The translations under genes were made by a program, and so were the position numbers. The notes below the pieces were generated by a model that was not told where the DNA came from, made no database searches, and saw only the letters and a program-made list of their open reading frames with translations. Positions 1 to 7,299 of a stretch of 16,949 nucleotides of DNA are shown piece by piece. Numbering within the stretch: the stretch's first letter is position 1; each line of letters starts with the position of its first letter. This DNA is from JBFHKO01 sp041595355. Lineage in GTDB: Bacteria > Pseudomonadota > Gammaproteobacteria > Enterobacterales > Aeromonadaceae. Location of the stretch: the NCBI GenBank assembly GCA_041595355.1, contig JBFHKO010000032.1:1-16949 (forward strand). The letters are read 5' to 3'.

Positions 1-1584
1 CCTCACCCCGGCGCTCCTCGCCGCCTTTCTCTGGCGGCGGGTGACCGCGGCCGGCGGCGTGGCTGGCACGACTGACTGGCGCGGCGGCGCAGCCGCCGTG
101 GGCTCGCTGCTGGCCGACGGCTCCCGCTTGCTGCGCAGCTGATTGCGGATCTGCAATAGCCGCTCCAGGCCTGGTTCAGGCTGGGATTCCGGCTGTCGGT
201 CTGGCGCCGGGATGGCCGCTGCCGTGGCCGGCCGCCGGGCCTCAAGCGAGGGGGGCGGCTTTGGCTGGCTGCTGCGTGGCGAGCCCGCATCGTCCCCGGG
301 GGCGCCACGCAACGCGTCAGCCTGGGCCAGCAGGGCCGCCTGCTCGGCCTGCAGACTCTCCCGGCTGGGTGCTGGCGCTGGCGCCGCCGGCCCCCCTGCC
401 ACGGGAGTGCTGGCGGCAGGGGCCGATGCGGATGCCCTCCCCGGCGCCGTTACGCCGGCAGGCACAAGCGTCTGACCGGGCGCAGGGGCCGAGCCTGGCC
501 GGCGCGGGGCGAAGGCCAGCATGCGCAGCAGCGTCATCTCGAGGCCGGCGCGACCATCGGGGGCAAAGGGCAGCTCCTTGCGCCCGGTAAGCGCTATCTG
601 GTAGTAAAGCTGAACTTCCTCGGCGGTGAAACTGCCCGCCAGCTGCTCCACCTCGGCACTGTCCGTCGCCAGGGGATCCGGGTTGCTGCCCAGCCACTGC
701 GTCAGGGCGATGCGGTGCAGCAATCCGGCCAGCTCGGCATGCAGCTGTTCGAAATCGGGCCCCAGCTGGCTGAGTTCGGCCACCTTGGCCAGCAGGGCCG
801 CGCCATCCAGCGCCGCCAATTGCTGCAGCAGCTGATGCAGCAGCCGCGGATCCAGGCTGCCCAGCATCGCCAGCACCCGATCGCGTTGCACGCGACCATT
901 GCCATGGGCCAGCGCCTGATCGGTGAGGCTGAGGGCATCGCGCATGCTGCCGTCGGCCGCCCTGGCCAGCAGTGGCAGCGCCTCAGGTTCAAAGCCTTGC
1001 TGTTCCGCCTCCAGCACCCGTCCCAGCTGGCCGACGATCAGCTCCCGATCCAGTGCCTTGAGGTGAAATTGCAGACAGCGGGAGAGAATGGTGATAGGCA
1101 ACTTCTGGGGATCCGTGGTCGCCAGCAGAAATTTGACGTAGGGCGGCGGCTCCTCCAGGGTCTTGAGCAGGGCATTGAAGCTGTGGCGGGACAGCATATG
1201 TACCTCATCGATGAGATACACCTTGAAGCGGCCGCGGGCGGGCCGGTACTGCACATTGTCCAGCAGCTCCCGGGTGTCCTCCACCTTGGTGCGCGAGGCC
1301 GCATCGATTTCCAGCAGATCGACGAAGTTACCCTGATCGATCTCCCGGCAGCTGCTGCATTCACCGCAGGGCTGGCTGCTGATCCCCTGCTCGCAGTTCA
1401 GGCACTTGGCCAGAATGCGGGCGATGGTGGTCTTGCCCACCCCCCGGGTACCGCTGAACAGATAGGCATGATGCAGCCGCCCCATGTCCAGGGCGTTGGC
1501 CAGGGCGGTCAGCACATGCTGCTGACCGACCACCTGATTGAAATTACGCGGTCGCCACTTTCGTGCCAGTACCTGATATGCCAT
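1..1584 (-). CDS. dnaX: DNA polymerase III subunit tau/gamma, 3' end cut by window edge
   Basis: DnaX is the clamp-loader ATPase of DNA polymerase III; the full tau form also joins the core polymerases and contacts the DnaB helicase. The 528 residues visible match the E. coli protein closely over the N-terminal ATPase part: start MAYQVLARKWRP, Walker A GTRGVGKT (residues 45-52), zinc cysteines C64, C73, C76 and C79, then the DEVH Walker B box and the EIDAASRTKVEDTR segment. From about residue 360 the chain becomes an Ala/Pro/Ser-rich linker, and the reading frame stays open to base 1, so the C-terminal tau domain lies outside the window. The start is the ATG at 1584 with AAGAG five bases upstream. 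It follows apt by 59 bp in the same direction, as in the E. coli apt-dnaX-ybaB-recR cluster, so co-transcription is likely. I see no A_AAA_AAG slip sequence in the visible part. Confidence 0.97.
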   Translation of the reverse strand, partial: MAYQVLARKWRPRNFNQVVGQQHVLTALANALDMGRLHHAYLFSGTRGVGKTTIARILAKCLNCEQGISSQPCGECSSCREIDQGNFVDLLEIDAASRTKVEDTRELLDNVQYRPARGRFKVYLIDEVHMLSRHSFNALLKTLEEPPPYVKFLLATTDPQKLPITILSRCLQFHLKALDRELIVGQLGRVLEAEQQGFEPEALPLLARAADGSMRDALSLTDQALAHGNGRVQRDRVLAMLGSLDPRLLHQLLQQLAALDGAALLAKVAELSQLGPDFEQLHAELAGLLHRIALTQWLGSNPDPLATDSAEVEQLAGSFTAEEVQLYYQIALTGRKELPFAPDGRAGLEMTLLRMLAFAPRRPGSAPAPGQTLVPAGVTAPGRASASAPAASTPVAGGPAAPAPAPSRESLQAEQAALLAQADALRGAPGDDAGSPRSSQPKPPPSLEARRPATAAAIPAPDRQPESQPEPGLERLLQIRNQLRSKREPSASSEPTAAAPPRQSVVPATPPAAVTRRQRKAARSAGVR

Positions 1585-1643
1585 AGGGGCTCTTATCCAC
1601 TCCGGGGTCGCTGTGGGGGTAATGCGGGTTGAACGGACCAGGC

Positions 1644-2189
1644 TCAGTGGCCGGGATACTGGATGAGGCTCATGGGCTCGATGCCCAGGGCCCGCAGCCG
1701 TTGCTCGCCGCCCAGATCGGGCAGGGAGATGACAAAGGCCGCCTGCGTCACCTCGCCGCCACAGCGGCGGATCAGCTTGACCGCCGCCTCGACGGTGCCC
1801 CCGGTGGCCAGCAAATCATCAACCACCAACACCCGCTCACCAGGCTGGATGGCATCCTGATGCATCTGCAGACAATCCTGGCCATATTCCAGATCGTAAT
1901 ACTCCTCCACCACGGCGCGCGGCAGCTTGCCGGACTTGCGCACCGGAATGAAACCGAGGCCCAGCGCCGCCGCCACCGGGGCGCCGAAGATGAAGCCCCG
2001 GGCCTCGGTACCGGCAATCTTGTCGACCCCGGCCTGGCGCGCGAAGGCGGCCAGTTGCGCTATGGTCTGGGCAAAGGCCTCGGGATGCTCCACCAGGCTG
2101 GTGATGTCACGAAACAGTATCCCCGGCTTGGGGTAATCAGGGATGCTTCTGATGCAGGATTCAAGAAAGGCGAGGGTATCCGAGGTCAT
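1644..2189 (-). CDS. apt: Adenine phosphoribosyltransferase
   Basis: Apt converts adenine and PRPP to AMP and pyrophosphate in cytoplasmic purine salvage. The 181-residue product is the usual family length and is nearly collinear with E. coli Apt: DYPKPGILFRDIT near residues 18-30, GTEARGFIFGAPVA (60-73), the PRPP-binding loop VLVVDDLLATGGT (120-132), LGGEQRL (159-165) and the PGH C-terminus. I chose the ATG at 2189 because GGAAG lies about six bases upstream; a GTG four codons further upstream (2201) is in frame but has no better ribosome site. It is the first gene of the apt-dnaX pair. No clear sigma-70 promoter was found between it and the porin terminator; the best candidate (GTTACA, 17-bp spacer, TACTCT, about 2310-2340 on the minus strand) is weak. 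Confidence 0.97.
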   Translation of the reverse strand: MTSDTLAFLESCIRSIPDYPKPGILFRDITSLVEHPEAFAQTIAQLAAFARQAGVDKIAGTEARGFIFGAPVAAALGLGFIPVRKSGKLPRAVVEEYYDLEYGQDCLQMHQDAIQPGERVLVVDDLLATGGTVEAAVKLIRRCGGEVTQAAFVISLPDLGGEQRLRALGIEPMSLIQYPGH

Positions 2190-2393
2190 GATCACTTCCA
2201 CACAAACGAGTCAAATCAGGCCCCACGAGGTCAGGCCGCGGCCGGCGCGCCTCTCAGATCCGGGCGCAGGCTGGCAGCCGTGGTGAGGCTACTGGGTCAA
2301 GGGGCATAGAGTAGCAATCCGCGGCCGCATTGTAACGCTTTCTGCCGGCCAGGCGGCGGCCAGAGCACTCCCTGCACGCCCCCGGCGCCCAGC

Positions 2394-2417
2394 AAAAAGC
2401 CGCCCGCAGGCGGCTTT
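2394..2417 (-). terminator. Rho-independent terminator of the porin gene
   Basis: Read on the minus strand, a nine-base stem AAAGCCGCC (2409-2417) pairs with GGCGGCTTT (2396-2404) around a four-base loop and runs directly into further T residues. It begins 18 bases after the porin stop codon. It also separates the porin from the apt-dnaX transcription unit. Confidence 0.85.
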
Positions 2418-2435
2418 GAGGGGCAGAAACCCGAC

Positions 2436-3374
2436 TTAGAAGTTGTATTGCAGGGCCAGGGTCCACTGATCGTTGGCATCAGCGGCCTGATCGAACTTGT
2501 ACTCGGCGTAGGTCAGGAAGTTGGAGGTGAAGTTGTACTGGGCGCCCAGCAGGTAGTAGTTGGCGGCGTCGGGGGCCCCTTCAACCTGCTTGTTGAAACC
2601 GGTCAGGAAGGTCCAGTCGGTGTCGGTGGTGTAGGCGGCGGCCAGCTCCACGTACTTGGCCTTGTCGGCATCGGTCTTGGACTCGTTGTACAGGGCCGCG
2701 GCATAGATGCCCGGCTCACCGAAGGAACCCCAGGCAATGGAGGCAGCCCAGTCATCCTGAGTGTCATCAACAAACTTGGTCTTGGCCAGGCCGGCGGCCA
2801 GGCTGACGCCGAAGTCGAAGCTGTAACCCAGGTTGGCAGCATAGCCGTTGTCCAGATCCTGGCTATCATCGCTGAACTGGTAGGAGGCACCGGCGTGGTA
2901 ACCGCCCCAGGCACCGGAGTAGATGACCTGGCCTTCCTGGCGGCCAATGTAGCCATTGGCGGAGGAGCCGAACTCGTTGAAGATATCGGTGGCCGCGACC
3001 GCATCATAGTAGGCGGTGTCGGTCTGACCGATGGTCACCTTGCCAACATCACCACCGTCAAAGCCGGCGTAGAAGTGACGGGTCTTCAGGGATTCGTCAT
3101 CATCGTTGTAATCGGAGCTCTCGGAATCGATCTGCCACTCGCCACGCCCGAAACCGGTCCACTTGTCGTTGATGGCCACGGCACCGCGGATGCCCAGGCG
3201 GCCATAGTTTTCCAGGGTGGTGTCGGAGCTGTCGGCGAGGTCGTCATTGACGATCTGGGTCTGGGCGCGGCCATAGACTTCAGCCTTGGTGCCGTCCTTG
3301 TCATAGACGACCGCCGCCTGGGCAGAAAGGGAAACCAGAGCCGGAATTGCTACTGCCAGAAAAGTCTTTTTCAT
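2436..3374 (-). CDS. Outer-membrane general porin (Gram-negative beta-barrel porin family)
   Basis: This is a 312-residue trimeric-type porin that would let small hydrophilic solutes cross the outer membrane. It has a signal peptide (MKKTFLAVAIPALVSLSAQA, cut before AVVYDKDG), alternating beta-strand patterns throughout (for example YGRLGIRGAVAI, HFYAGFDGG), an acidic stretch typical of porin loops (SESSDYNDDDES), a loop region rich in Gly and aromatics, and a C-terminal strand ending WTLALQYNF; the terminal Phe is the signal for BAM-mediated assembly. The start is the ATG at 3374, the first codon of the signal peptide. The frame stays open upstream to about 3503, but that part overlaps the promoter and does not look like protein. 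The gene is monocistronic, with its own terminator and a long regulatory region. It resembles OmpU/OmpC-class porins of Vibrio and Aeromonas relatives; I cannot decide which one, so no symbol is given. Confidence 0.93.
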   Translation of the reverse strand: MKKTFLAVAIPALVSLSAQAAVVYDKDGTKAEVYGRAQTQIVNDDLADSSDTTLENYGRLGIRGAVAINDKWTGFGRGEWQIDSESSDYNDDDESLKTRHFYAGFDGGDVGKVTIGQTDTAYYDAVAATDIFNEFGSSANGYIGRQEGQVIYSGAWGGYHAGASYQFSDDSQDLDNGYAANLGYSFDFGVSLAAGLAKTKFVDDTQDDWAASIAWGSFGEPGIYAAALYNESKTDADKAKYVELAAAYTTDTDWTFLTGFNKQVEGAPDAANYYLLGAQYNFTSNFLTYAEYKFDQAADANDQWTLALQYNF

Positions 3375-3407
3375 GATGATATGCCTACTGTGATTAAACA
3401 CTAAGTT

Positions 3408-3413
3408 ATTGTA
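3408..3413 (-). promoter_or_regulatory. Candidate -10 element (TACAAT) for the porin
   Basis: On the minus strand TACAAT (one mismatch to TATAAT) lies about 34 bases upstream of the porin start codon. No good -35 box stands 16-18 bases further upstream; that place is occupied by the CRP-like palindrome, which suggests activator-dependent initiation. A second candidate, TTTAAT at 3393-3398, is closer to the gene, so the exact start site is open. Confidence 0.4.
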
Positions 3414-3427
3414 ATTGGATGTGACAT

Positions 3428-3443
3428 TGTGGTCCGCATCACA
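3428..3443. promoter_or_regulatory. CRP-like binding site upstream of the porin
   Basis: The plus strand reads TGTGG-TCCGCA-TCACA, one mismatch from the CRP core TGTGA-N6-TCACA. It lies upstream of the porin -10 candidates, with its centre about 35-50 bases before the likely start points. Control of porins by cAMP-CRP is known in gammaproteobacteria. Binding here is inferred from the sequence only. Confidence 0.5.
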
Positions 3444-3486
3444 CAATTTCGAGCCTATCACACAAAATATTGGCCCTGCAACACAA
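3438..3486 (-). repeat. Three phased TTGTGT direct repeats in the porin control region
   Basis: On the minus strand three copies follow one another: TTGTGTTGC (3478-3486), TTGTGTGAT (3457-3465) and TTGTGTGAT (3438-3446), spaced 21 and 19 bases, i.e. about two helical turns each. The last copy forms one half of the CRP-like palindrome. This arrangement suggests a regulator binding one face of the DNA in tandem, with CRP or an OmpR-like protein as candidates. Confidence 0.5.
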
Positions 3487-3503
3487 CGGCAATAAATTCT
3501 CAC

Positions 3504-3974
3504 TTGGCCGTAACCGGCGACTTTAATCGTTTATATTCAAACGGTTGAAATAAACCCCCGCCCCACCACCGCGCCTGCCAGGCATAAAAATCGCCGCTTC
3601 ACCCCGGCGCCACCGGCTCCCGGTCGCGCAGCGGCCACCAGCAGCCGCTTACTCTGAATTCAACCCCAATACATGGTTTATCCTGCTGCAGGAAAAGCTC
3701 ACCAAAATGGCACGCCCGGAGCGCCATCGCCCCCGACGCGCCGGCCGCCTCTGCCTCGCCGGCGGCCAGTATTCGCGCCGCCCGGGATAATAATCCGCCA
3801 GTCCGGGCGCTGTTATTACACAAATGAATCCAGATGGTGCCACAAGGCACCGCCCATCATGGCGCCCCATTGCAAGGCATGCCGACGTCCCGCCTCGCGC
3901 CACCCGCGTAAAAAATTCCGTTATTTCCGCTGAATAAACACGGTTACACGTCCTCGGGCGCCGGCTACCGGCAT
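3504..3974. other. Long intergenic region without a convincing gene
   Basis: The roughly 470 bp between the porin control region and the terminator of the large PBP gene holds only short ORFs (82-86 codons) of biased composition, without good ribosome sites or recognisable products. Visible structure: an imperfect palindrome GTTTATATTCAA-ACGG-TTGAAATAAAC at 3529-3555, a small hairpin GCCTG-C-CAGGC at 3573-3583, and a perfect hairpin GGTGCC-ACAA-GGCACC at 3836-3851. No tRNA, repeat array or mobile-element end was seen. Confidence 0.5.
3529..3555. promoter_or_regulatory. A/T-rich imperfect palindrome, possible operator
   Basis: The arms GTTTATATTCAA and TTGAAATAAAC flank ACGG and match except for one missing base. 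It stands out as A/T-rich in GC-rich surroundings, about 155-180 bases upstream of the porin start codon, a distance compatible with a distal regulator site. No regulator can be named. Confidence 0.3.
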
Positions 3975-4006
3975 AAAAAACGGGCGGAGACTACTCCCCG
4001 CCCGTT
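3975..4006 (-). terminator. Rho-independent terminator after the large PBP gene
   Basis: On the minus strand AACGGGCGG (3998-4006) pairs perfectly with CCGCCCGTT (3979-3987) across a ten-base loop and is followed by a run of T residues. It starts 22 bases after the PBP stop codon, closing that transcription unit. Confidence 0.9.
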
Positions 4007-4028
4007 GGGCCCAGATTGCCTCGCTCGG

Positions 4029-7000
4029 CTAGGAGGAGCCCTCTCCGCTGCTCGTCGCCAGGCACTGGGTACGGGAGCCGGGCGCCAGATAGGGCTGCAA
4101 CAGCGGCGCCATGCCCTTCAACACCTGCACCGGCAGCGCCGAGGTGAAGCGGAACTTGTCCGAGGCACTGCCCGGTACATAGGCCGTCAGGGTGCCAAAA
4201 TGTTGCCCCCCGAGGAAGAAGACAAAGGTGGCGGTGCGGTTACGGGCCCGGGACTGAATGACGTTGCCATAACGCCCCACCGTCTCGATGCGGTTATCCC
4301 CCGTGCCGGTCTTGCCGCCCATCACCAACGGGCTACCATCGGCCAGCTTGAAACTGCCAGCCAGGCGGCGGGCGGTACCCGCATCCACCACCTGGGAGAG
4401 CACCTCGCGCAAGGCGCGGGCCACCTCGGCCGGCAAGACCCGCACGCCCCGGGCTGGCGCCGGTGCCAGCTCGGTTTCAAAGGGGGTCCCAGCCGCGAAA
4501 TGCAGCTCATCAATGCGCTGGGTCGGCAACCGCACTCCGTCATTGAGGATGATGCCCATCAGCTCGGCCAGCGCCGCCGGTCGATCGCCCGAGCTGCCGA
4601 TGGCCGTTGCCAGGGAGGGCACCAGATGATCGAAGGGGAAGCCCACCCGCTGCCAGCGCAGGTGAATGTCGGTGAAGGCCTCGACCTCCAGCATGGTGCG
4701 GATGCGGCTATCCCGGGCGCTGCGATGGCGGCTCTTGAACAGCCAGCCATACACCTCCTGCCGCTGCGCCCGACTCTCTGCCACCGCCTGCTCAAAGGTC
4801 GCCTGGGGATGGGACTGCATATAGGCCAGCAGCCACAGCTCCAAGGGATGCACCCGGGCGATGTAGCCCTGATCCGGCAGGCTGTATGCCCCCGGCCCGT
4901 AACTCTCATAGAGACCATGAATGCGTTTTTCGGTCAGCTTCTCGCTGCTGGGCACTCGCTGGCGCAAGAAAGCGGTAAAGGTGGCTTCGTCCGCCTCCGG
5001 CATCAGGTAGCGGTGTACCGCCGCCAGGCGCGAGGCCGTGGGCCGCAGGCCGTCGTAGAAGGTTTCCAGCCGCTCTTCGGCATTCTTGCCCCGGTACTTG
5101 CGCCAGAAGCGCAGCAGATAGGTGGTTCCCTCCTTATCGGCAAAACGAACGAGGTATTCCCGGCGGCGCGGATCGGCATCATCACTCAACAACTGGGCCC
5201 GGCTTTCGGAACCCTGATACGTGGTGTAGCGCACTATGTCACGCATCAGGCGCACGAAGGGCAGGTTGATGGACTCCTGGAGGGCCTCCCGCAGGGTCGG
5301 CATGCGCCCGTTGTCCTCTCGGCGGAAGTTGCCGAAGGTATGCAGGCCGCCACCGGTGAAGAAGGCCTCGTGAGGGCTGGCCGAATAGCGACGCTCCAGA
5401 GCCGCCTGCAACATGAGTGGCAACGCGCGATCCTCGTTGCGGATCAGATACTCCAGCGCCCAGCGGCTCAGGGGATCCTGTGCCAGCACCGGCACCTTGC
5501 GCAGCAGGGTGGCCGGCTCGCCGGCATAGCGCTCATGCAGCTCGGCGATGATCTCCAGATAGGTGGTCAGCACCCGCAGCTTGGCGGTGGAGCCCAGCTC
5601 CAGCTTGCTGCCCTCGTTGATATCGAAGGGCTGATCCGTGTTGTCGGTCTGAGCCCGGACCAGGAAGCCATCGTCGGTGCGCTCGAAGAGGGTGAAACTG
5701 TAACGCACATCGGCGGTTTTTTCCGGCGATAGCAGCCGCTCGCCAAACAGCCCGACCTCCTCGGCAAACGCAGGATCGGCCAGCCGGCGCAGATACTGGC
5801 TCGCCTCCTCCTGCAACTGCCGGTTCAGGCTGGTCGCAGCCGTCAGATCCAGACGATCGAGATCGTAATAAGGCAAACCGAGCAGCCGGCTCAGACGGTT
5901 GCGCGCCACCAGTATGCCCTTATTGGTATCTATGGGCTCCACTGCCGGTGCCTGGGTGAAATCACGGAAATTGAGCCGCTGTGCCAGCGCGGCATCACGC
6001 AGCGGCGCGGCTATGACCCCCTTCTGGGTCATTATCCGCAGATAGCTGTCGGTCAGTCGGGCCAGCTCCTCCCGCCCCTGAACCAGGTAGTAGGAGGGGC
6101 GCCGATGAGCAATCATCAGGGCAATCACCTGCCGCAGCGCCTGCCCCTGTTCGAGCAGGGGAACGGCCTGGTTGCGGGCCGGATCCAGCACCTGGTTGAT
6201 ACGCTCGAAGTCGCTGCCAAACCAGACCCAGAGGCCATCACCCAGGCCGTGTATCTCGCCATGACCGGGTGCCGCCGAAAGCGGTACTGAATTGAGGTAC
6301 GCCAGGGCGATCTGTTTTCTGGCCTCCAGAGTATCGGGGCCCCTCTGGTAGGCACGCACACTGGCCGACAGCATCTGCCACAGCTTGTCCTTGGGCTTCT
6401 GGGTCAATCCATCCGGTGAGTGGCGGTACTTTTCAACCTGGGTGGCCAGGGTGCTGCCACCGCTGGTCTCATCCTGAACCTCCAGCAATTTTCCCGCCTG
6501 GGAGAGGGCCGCCTTGGTAAAGCGTGGCCAGTCAACGGCCGGATTGGTCCGTGGGTGCTCCTCGCTCAGCAGATGCTGATCCTCGATGAAGAGCAGCGTC
6601 TGCACCACCAGCGGGGGGACGACGGCAAAGTCGGTATAGTGGCGCTGTGGATAACGGAAGCGATAGAAGGGCTCGCCACGGCAGTCGTTAATACTGAGCC
6701 CAGCCTGGGTCTTCTCCACATAAGGCACAAAGAACCCGCGATTGCTGTATTCCATCAGGGCCGGCGAAAACCGTGCCTGTTGCCGGATCTCGAAACCGCG
6801 CTCGAGCAGGCGTTGCTGCATCATGGGCAGCAGCACGTAGCCGAGCCGCTTGTCGAAAGGGCCATCCTCGGGAAAACGGATGGCATCGCTGGGACCCGGC
6901 TTGAGCTCATGGGTCAGGGTGCCGGCATAGCGGGAGAACTCGCGGGCTTGCCAGCGCGAGGTGCGCATCTCGTCCAGCACCAGCAGCAGCAACAGAGTAA

Positions 7001-7136
7001 GCACCAGCAGCAGCAGGGACCAGAACATCCAGCGCAGCCAGCGCCAACGCCCCTTTTTCGGCGGGAGCGGTGCCGGCTCGGCGGCCTCCTCCGGAAGATC
7101 CTGGCTATCGACCAGATGTAAATCAGTACGTTGCAT
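4029..7136 (-). CDS. Very large bifunctional penicillin-binding protein (GT51 glycosyltransferase plus transpeptidase)
   Basis: This is a class A-type peptidoglycan synthase, predicted to polymerise glycan strands and cross-link peptides in the periplasm while anchored in the inner membrane. The product (1035 residues from the chosen start) has a cytoplasmic tail, one TM helix (about 36-54), a GT51 domain with E185-D186, GGSTLATQ (226-233) and GHGEIHG...WFG (291-307), then a transpeptidase domain with all three active-site motifs: S516-T-A-K519, S622-I-N624 and K942-T-G-T. Two things are odd: the position matching the second catalytic Glu of GT51 (RKxxE in E. coli PBP1b) reads DKLWQ, with Gln at 254, and about 318 residues separate SxN from KTG, much more than usual. 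I favour the ATG at 7136 (GGAGA nine bases upstream); ATGs at 7145 and 7184 are in frame. It is not PBP1a or PBP1b, so no symbol is given. It lies downstream of the ZIP-cNBD gene on the same strand. Confidence 0.9.
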   Translation of the reverse strand: MQRTDLHLVDSQDLPEEAAEPAPLPPKKGRWRWLRWMFWSLLLLVLTLLLLLVLDEMRTSRWQAREFSRYAGTLTHELKPGPSDAIRFPEDGPFDKRLGYVLLPMMQQRLLERGFEIRQQARFSPALMEYSNRGFFVPYVEKTQAGLSINDCRGEPFYRFRYPQRHYTDFAVVPPLVVQTLLFIEDQHLLSEEHPRTNPAVDWPRFTKAALSQAGKLLEVQDETSGGSTLATQVEKYRHSPDGLTQKPKDKLWQMLSASVRAYQRGPDTLEARKQIALAYLNSVPLSAAPGHGEIHGLGDGLWVWFGSDFERINQVLDPARNQAVPLLEQGQALRQVIALMIAHRRPSYYLVQGREELARLTDSYLRIMTQKGVIAAPLRDAALAQRLNFRDFTQAPAVEPIDTNKGILVARNRLSRLLGLPYYDLDRLDLTAATSLNRQLQEEASQYLRRLADPAFAEEVGLFGERLLSPEKTADVRYSFTLFERTDDGFLVRAQTDNTDQPFDINEGSKLELGSTAKLRVLTTYLEIIAELHERYAGEPATLLRKVPVLAQDPLSRWALEYLIRNEDRALPLMLQAALERRYSASPHEAFFTGGGLHTFGNFRREDNGRMPTLREALQESINLPFVRLMRDIVRYTTYQGSESRAQLLSDDADPRRREYLVRFADKEGTTYLLRFWRKYRGKNAEERLETFYDGLRPTASRLAAVHRYLMPEADEATFTAFLRQRVPSSEKLTEKRIHGLYESYGPGAYSLPDQGYIARVHPLELWLLAYMQSHPQATFEQAVAESRAQRQEVYGWLFKSRHRSARDSRIRTMLEVEAFTDIHLRWQRVGFPFDHLVPSLATAIGSSGDRPAALAELMGIILNDGVRLPTQRIDELHFAAGTPFETELAPAPARGVRVLPAEVARALREVLSQVVDAGTARRLAGSFKLADGSPLVMGGKTGTGDNRIETVGRYGNVIQSRARNRTATFVFFLGGQHFGTLTAYVPGSASDKFRFTSALPVQVLKGMAPLLQPYLAPGSRTQCLATSSGEGSS

Positions 7137-7210
7137 CGCTTTCATTCTCCACCACCCGGGATGCACAGCTTCCATCTGCTTCATTCAATCCTAGATGGCA
7201 CCTGACTGGC

Positions 7211-7226
7211 TGTGCGATTATTCACA
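7211..7226. promoter_or_regulatory. CRP-like palindrome upstream of the large PBP gene
   Basis: The plus strand reads TGTGC-GATTAT-TCACA, one mismatch from TGTGA-N6-TCACA. It lies in the 115-bp gap between the ZIP-cNBD stop codon and the PBP gene. TAGGAT at 7188-7193 (minus strand) could be a -10 element, which would put the palindrome near -38 to -41, as at CRP class II promoters, and would favour the downstream PBP start codon. This is a sequence-only inference. Confidence 0.4.
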
Positions 7227-7299
7227 CAACCCGATGTTCATATGCGACACCCCTCCCCGCACGCCCCATGCCGCCCCGCAATCACGCCGGGAGGGAAGG

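Noticed and set aside
715..1632. 305-codon plus-strand frame opposite dnaX
   Set aside because: Antisense shadow of the unmistakable DnaX ATPase coding sequence.
2448..3404. 318-codon plus-strand frame opposite the porin
   Set aside because: Gly/Val-rich mirror translation of a porin with clear signal peptide and C-terminal Phe.
3375..3503. N-terminal extension of the porin reading frame
   Set aside because: It would precede a perfect signal peptide and covers the promoter and CRP-like site; no ribosome site.
3599..3933. Short ORFs in the porin-PBP gap
   Set aside because: Overlapping on both strands, compositionally biased, no ribosome sites and no recognisable protein features.
4005..5732. 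575-codon open frame on the plus strand
   Set aside because: It lies fully antisense to the PBP gene, whose transpeptidase motifs are intact; long opposite-strand frames are common in GC-rich DNA and the translation resembles no family.
6973..7019. CAG-type triplet repeats
   Set aside because: They are the complement of CTG leucine codons in the TM helix of the PBP, not an independent repeat.
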